This document shows positions 61,974-64,000 of a DNA stretch of 64,000 bases, one piece after another. Numbering within the stretch: the first letter of the stretch is position 1; each line of letters starts with the position of its first letter. Under the pieces are notes generated by a model. It was not told the DNA's origin, searched no databases, and was given only the letters and a program-made list of their open reading frames with translations. The stretch is from Candidatus Hydrogenisulfobacillus filiaventi (GTDB lineage Bacteria > Bacillota > Sulfobacillia > Sulfobacillales > R501). Location: positions 620,001-684,000 of the forward strand of contig LR778114.1 of assembly GCA_902809825.1 (NCBI GenBank), read 5' to 3'. A program made the position numbers and the translations under genes.

Positions 61974-62715
61974 GGGCCGGCAGGCCCAGGCCGGCCTCCC
62001 GCCGGCCCAGCTGGGGCCAGGGCGGATGGGGGACCGCCAGCAGGGGGGTGCCTCCGGCCGGGTCGAGCAATAGCGCCACCGGTTGGCCCGGCTGCAGGCG
62101 GGCCAATTCCGGGACCAGTTCCGGGGGCTGCTGGGCCAGGTCCAGGGTCCACCGCCGGCCGTCGGCCGCCTGCAGGGTGAGGCGGCCGTTGGCGACCGCC
62201 TGCACGGTGGTGTCCACACGCCGGGGCGGCGCTGCCAGCAGGGTCACCACCACCCGGGACCCGGTGCGCACCCCGAAGGCGTCGGCCGGATGGCCCGCCG
62301 TCAAGGTGGGGAGACCGGCCTGGCGGGCATGTGCGAGGTCGAGGGCGAGGGGCGGTCCCTTGCCGGCGTCCAGGCCCCACCCGTCCAGGCGGCGGACCAG
62401 GCGTCCGCGGGCTGCGGGCAGGAGCAGGAGGGTGTGGGGGCGTTTCCCGTCCCCGCTTCCGCCCAGCCAGATCCCCTCCTCTCCCGGCAGCAGGCTGCCC
62501 GGGCCGGCCGGATAGGCCAGGGCCCGCAGATGGACCTGCGACCAGGGTAGCTCCAGCAGACGGCCGTGCCCGCCGGCCGCCTGCAGGGTGAGGTGGCCGG
62601 TGTCCACCGCCGTGATCTCCACCGGCAGGGCGGGACGGGGGGACGCCGCCGCAGCCGGGACGGCGGCCAGACTCAGGGCCAGCGCCGCCATGCCGGCTAC
62701 CCAGTTCCGCGCCAT
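61948..62715 (-). CDS. Secreted hypothetical protein, 255 aa
   Basis: The first 25 residues (MARNWVAGMAALALSLAAV, then Ala-rich) form a signal peptide with likely cleavage after AAA. The rest is beta-rich with two similar segments (GHLTLQAAGGHGRLLELPW and GRLTLQAADGRRWTLDL), which look like an internal repeat. No family recognised. The ATG at 62715 follows AGAGGTGATG. Confidence 0.65.
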   Translation of the reverse strand: MARNWVAGMAALALSLAAVPAAAASPRPALPVEITAVDTGHLTLQAAGGHGRLLELPWSQVHLRALAYPAGPGSLLPGEEGIWLGGSGDGKRPHTLLLLPAARGRLVRRLDGWGLDAGKGPPLALDLAHARQAGLPTLTAGHPADAFGVRTGSRVVVTLLAAPPRRVDTTVQAVANGRLTLQAADGRRWTLDLAQQPPELVPELARLQPGQPVALLLDPAGGTPLLAVPHPPWPQLGRREAGLGLPAPRPPAARE

Positions 62716-62805
62716 GGGTGCATCACCTCTTTCCGGAAACAGCCGTCTGCCTTTAATCTGCCGGTCCCGCGCCCGGTTATGCGGGGCCCGGGCGGCTGGC
62801 GGATG

Positions 62806-62835
62806 TTGGGAGGCGGCCCCCCGGGGACCTATAAT
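62806..62835 (+). promoter_or_regulatory. Promoter of the SHOCT-like gene
   Basis: TTGGGA (62806-62811), an 18-base spacer and a perfect TATAAT (62830-62835), 22 bases before the ATG. Confidence 0.6.
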
Positions 62836-62856
62836 GGGAGCAGGGGGGTGAAGGCG

Positions 62857-63120
62857 ATGGCCGTCTTCATGATGGGGCATACAGGCAATCCGTTGCTGGT
62901 CCTGGCGGTAATGATGACCAGCAGCATGCTGGTGTTCCTGGGGATGATCACCATGGCCTACCGGGTCCTGACCGGCCCCCGGGACCACCCGGCGCCGCGG
63001 ACGCCGCCGCCGGATCCGCTGGAGGTGGCCCGGGAGCGCTATGCGCGGGGGGAGATCGACCACCGCGAGTTCGAGCGCATCGCCGCCAACCTGCTTAGGA
63101 GCGAGCGGCCGAAGCCGTGA
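62857..63120 (+). CDS. SHOCT-domain small membrane protein
   Basis: An 87-residue protein with one membrane helix (about 12-40) and a C-terminal SHOCT motif DPLEVARERYARGEIDHREF. SHOCT proteins are small adaptors of unknown function. GTG 62848 is an alternative start. It converges on the histidine kinase gene with a 26-base overlap. Confidence 0.78.
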   Translation: MAVFMMGHTGNPLLVLAVMMTSSMLVFLGMITMAYRVLTGPRDHPAPRTPPPDPLEVARERYARGEIDHREFERIAANLLRSERPKP

Positions 63121-64000
63121 CCGCGTGCGGCGCCGCCAGCGGCAGGACCACCCGGAAGAGGGCGCCGGGTCCGTCACTGCGGTTGGCGGCGCTGACCGTG
63201 CCCTTCTGGGCCTCCACCGAGGCCCGTACGATGGCCAGGCCCAGGCCTGCCCCGCCCTGGTGGCGGCTGCGGCCCCGGTCCCCGCGGTAAAAGCGCTCAA
63301 ACAGGTGGGGGAGGTCGGCCTCGCGGATGCCGGGGCCGCGGTCGGCCACGGTCAGGACCCCCTGGTTGCCTTCCCGGGCGGCGGTGACGGTGATGGGCTG
63401 GCCGGGCGGGGTGTAGCGGTGCGCATTGTCCAGGAGATTGAAGAGCACCTCCTGCATGCGTTCGGGATCGGCCCACACCGTCACCGGCTGGGCCTGCACC
63501 GCCACCCGCCCCTCGCCGTACAGCCCGGTCAGGGTCGGTGCCAGCCCCGCCAGCCAGGCCGCCAGGTCCAGCGCCTGCGGGTGCACCTGGGTTTCCGGGC
63601 TGGCATCCAGGCGGGAGAGGGTGAGCAGCGACTCCACCAGGCGCTGCATGCGGGCCGTCTGCTGGCGCATGGCGGCCAGGGCGGTGGCACTTTCGGCGGC
63701 GTCCAGCTCACCGGCGTCCAGCAGGCTCAAAAATCCGCGGATAGCGGTCAGGGGCGTGCGCAGCTCGTGGGAGGCGTCGGCCAGGAAGCGGCGCATCTGC
63801 TCCTGGCTGGCGCGTTCCCCGGCGAAGGCGTCCGCCACTGCCCGTGACATGGTGTTGATCGCCTCCCCCAGCCGGGCCAGCTCCTCGGGTGCCCCGGCCA
63901 GGTCGGCGGTGGTGCCGTAATTGCCGGCCGCAATGCGGCTGGTGGCCTTCAGCATGCGCTGCAGGGGGGCCAGGCTGCGGTTGACGGAAATGAGCCCCAT
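63095..64000 (-). CDS. Sensor histidine kinase, N-terminus beyond the window
   Basis: The visible 301 residues hold a HAMP linker (about 1-70; LAPLQRMLKATSRIAAGNYG), HisKA with the phospho-accepting His in ASHELRTPLTAI, and a HATPase_c domain with NLLDNAHRYTPPG and GPGIREADLPHLFERFYRG, then GAGLGLAIV. HAMP is normally preceded by a membrane sensor, so the ATG at 64000 is almost surely internal and the gene continues. The response regulator should lie upstream of this gene, outside the window. Confidence 0.92.
   Translation of the reverse strand: MGLISVNRSLAPLQRMLKATSRIAAGNYGTTADLAGAPEELARLGEAINTMSRAVADAFAGERASQEQMRRFLADASHELRTPLTAIRGFLSLLDAGELDAAESATALAAMRQQTARMQRLVESLLTLSRLDASPETQVHPQALDLAAWLAGLAPTLTGLYGEGRVAVQAQPVTVWADPERMQEVLFNLLDNAHRYTPPGQPITVTAAREGNQGVLTVADRGPGIREADLPHLFERFYRGDRGRSRHQGGAGLGLAIVRASVEAQKGTVSAANRSDGPGALFRVVLPLAAPHAVTASAARS

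Overview
This is a GC-rich bacterial chromosome segment (most lines that I counted are near 65-70% G+C) with no rRNA, tRNA, insertion sequence, phage or CRISPR array that I could recognise. Gene content suggests a chemolithotrophic, sulfur-oxidising Gram-positive bacterium (Bacillota, possibly a Sulfobacillus-like lineage). The pointers are the long-form hpf next to secA and prfB, a YitT-family protein, a YwfO-type HD protein, a B. subtilis-style CsaA, and a complete sHdr sulfur-oxidation cluster. The lineage is an inference; no marker gene in the window settles it.

Layout. 1-11.8 kb: housekeeping and c-di-GMP genes (metK partial, a GAF-GGDEF cyclase, cold-shock protein, hpf, an HD-GYP phosphodiesterase, secA, prfB with its programmed frameshift, a DUF2993 protein, a YitT protein). 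12-18.5 kb: a LysR gene divergent from selD, where SelD is itself a selenoprotein with an in-frame UGA and a SECIS-like hairpin; a second diguanylate cyclase; a CBS protein; ribokinase plus nucleoside hydrolase; a tiny ribbon-helix-helix protein. 18.5-23.7 kb: a divergent MurE-like ligase, a GNAT, an extracytoplasmic phosphoesterase, a fumarase broken by a frameshift, and a DUF488 protein. 23.7-30 kb: a Crp/Fnr regulator with an FNR-type dyad, three DUF2249 proteins, a DUF59/SufT-like protein, two paralogous polytopic proteins resembling NnrS or heme-copper oxidase subunit I, and an ABC exporter. This looks like a nitrosative, low-oxygen or haem/metal module.

30-34.7 kb: two MFS transporters and an operon of SufR-like regulator, alpha/beta-hydrolase-like protein without its nucleophile, thioredoxin-TPR protein and MFS. 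34.7-44.3 kb: the sHdr region. Leftward run lbpA, dsrE and a lipoate-protein ligase; rightward from a 446-bp AT-richer divergent promoter region run dsrE, hdrC1, hdrB1, hdrA, a conserved hypothetical, hdrC2, hdrB2, a second lbpA and a thioredoxin-like protein. DsrE proteins would deliver sulfane sulfur, the Hdr-like complex would oxidise it, and lipoylated LbpA would carry the sulfur intermediates. LplA would load the lipoyl group.

44.3-64 kb: general metabolism and stress genes. These include a short NIF3-like protein, RNase HI, a lytic transglycosylase, mercuric reductase, a phosphate-type MFS behind a PhoP-box-like repeat array, serine acetyltransferase, an M20 peptidase, thiol peroxidase, a methyltransferase fused to a universal-stress domain, an NRAMP-like transporter with an altered metal site, an XRE-DUF1232 fusion, about 1 kb with no convincing gene, then DUF429, Nudix, HD, CsaA and a medium-chain dehydrogenase. 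The window ends inside a sensor histidine kinase.

The most useful observations are the selenocysteine SelD, the complete sHdr-LbpA locus with duplicated carriers and a structured divergent control region, the FNR/DUF2249 module, the 11-bp-phased repeat array before the phosphate-type transporter, and the MenG-USP fusion.
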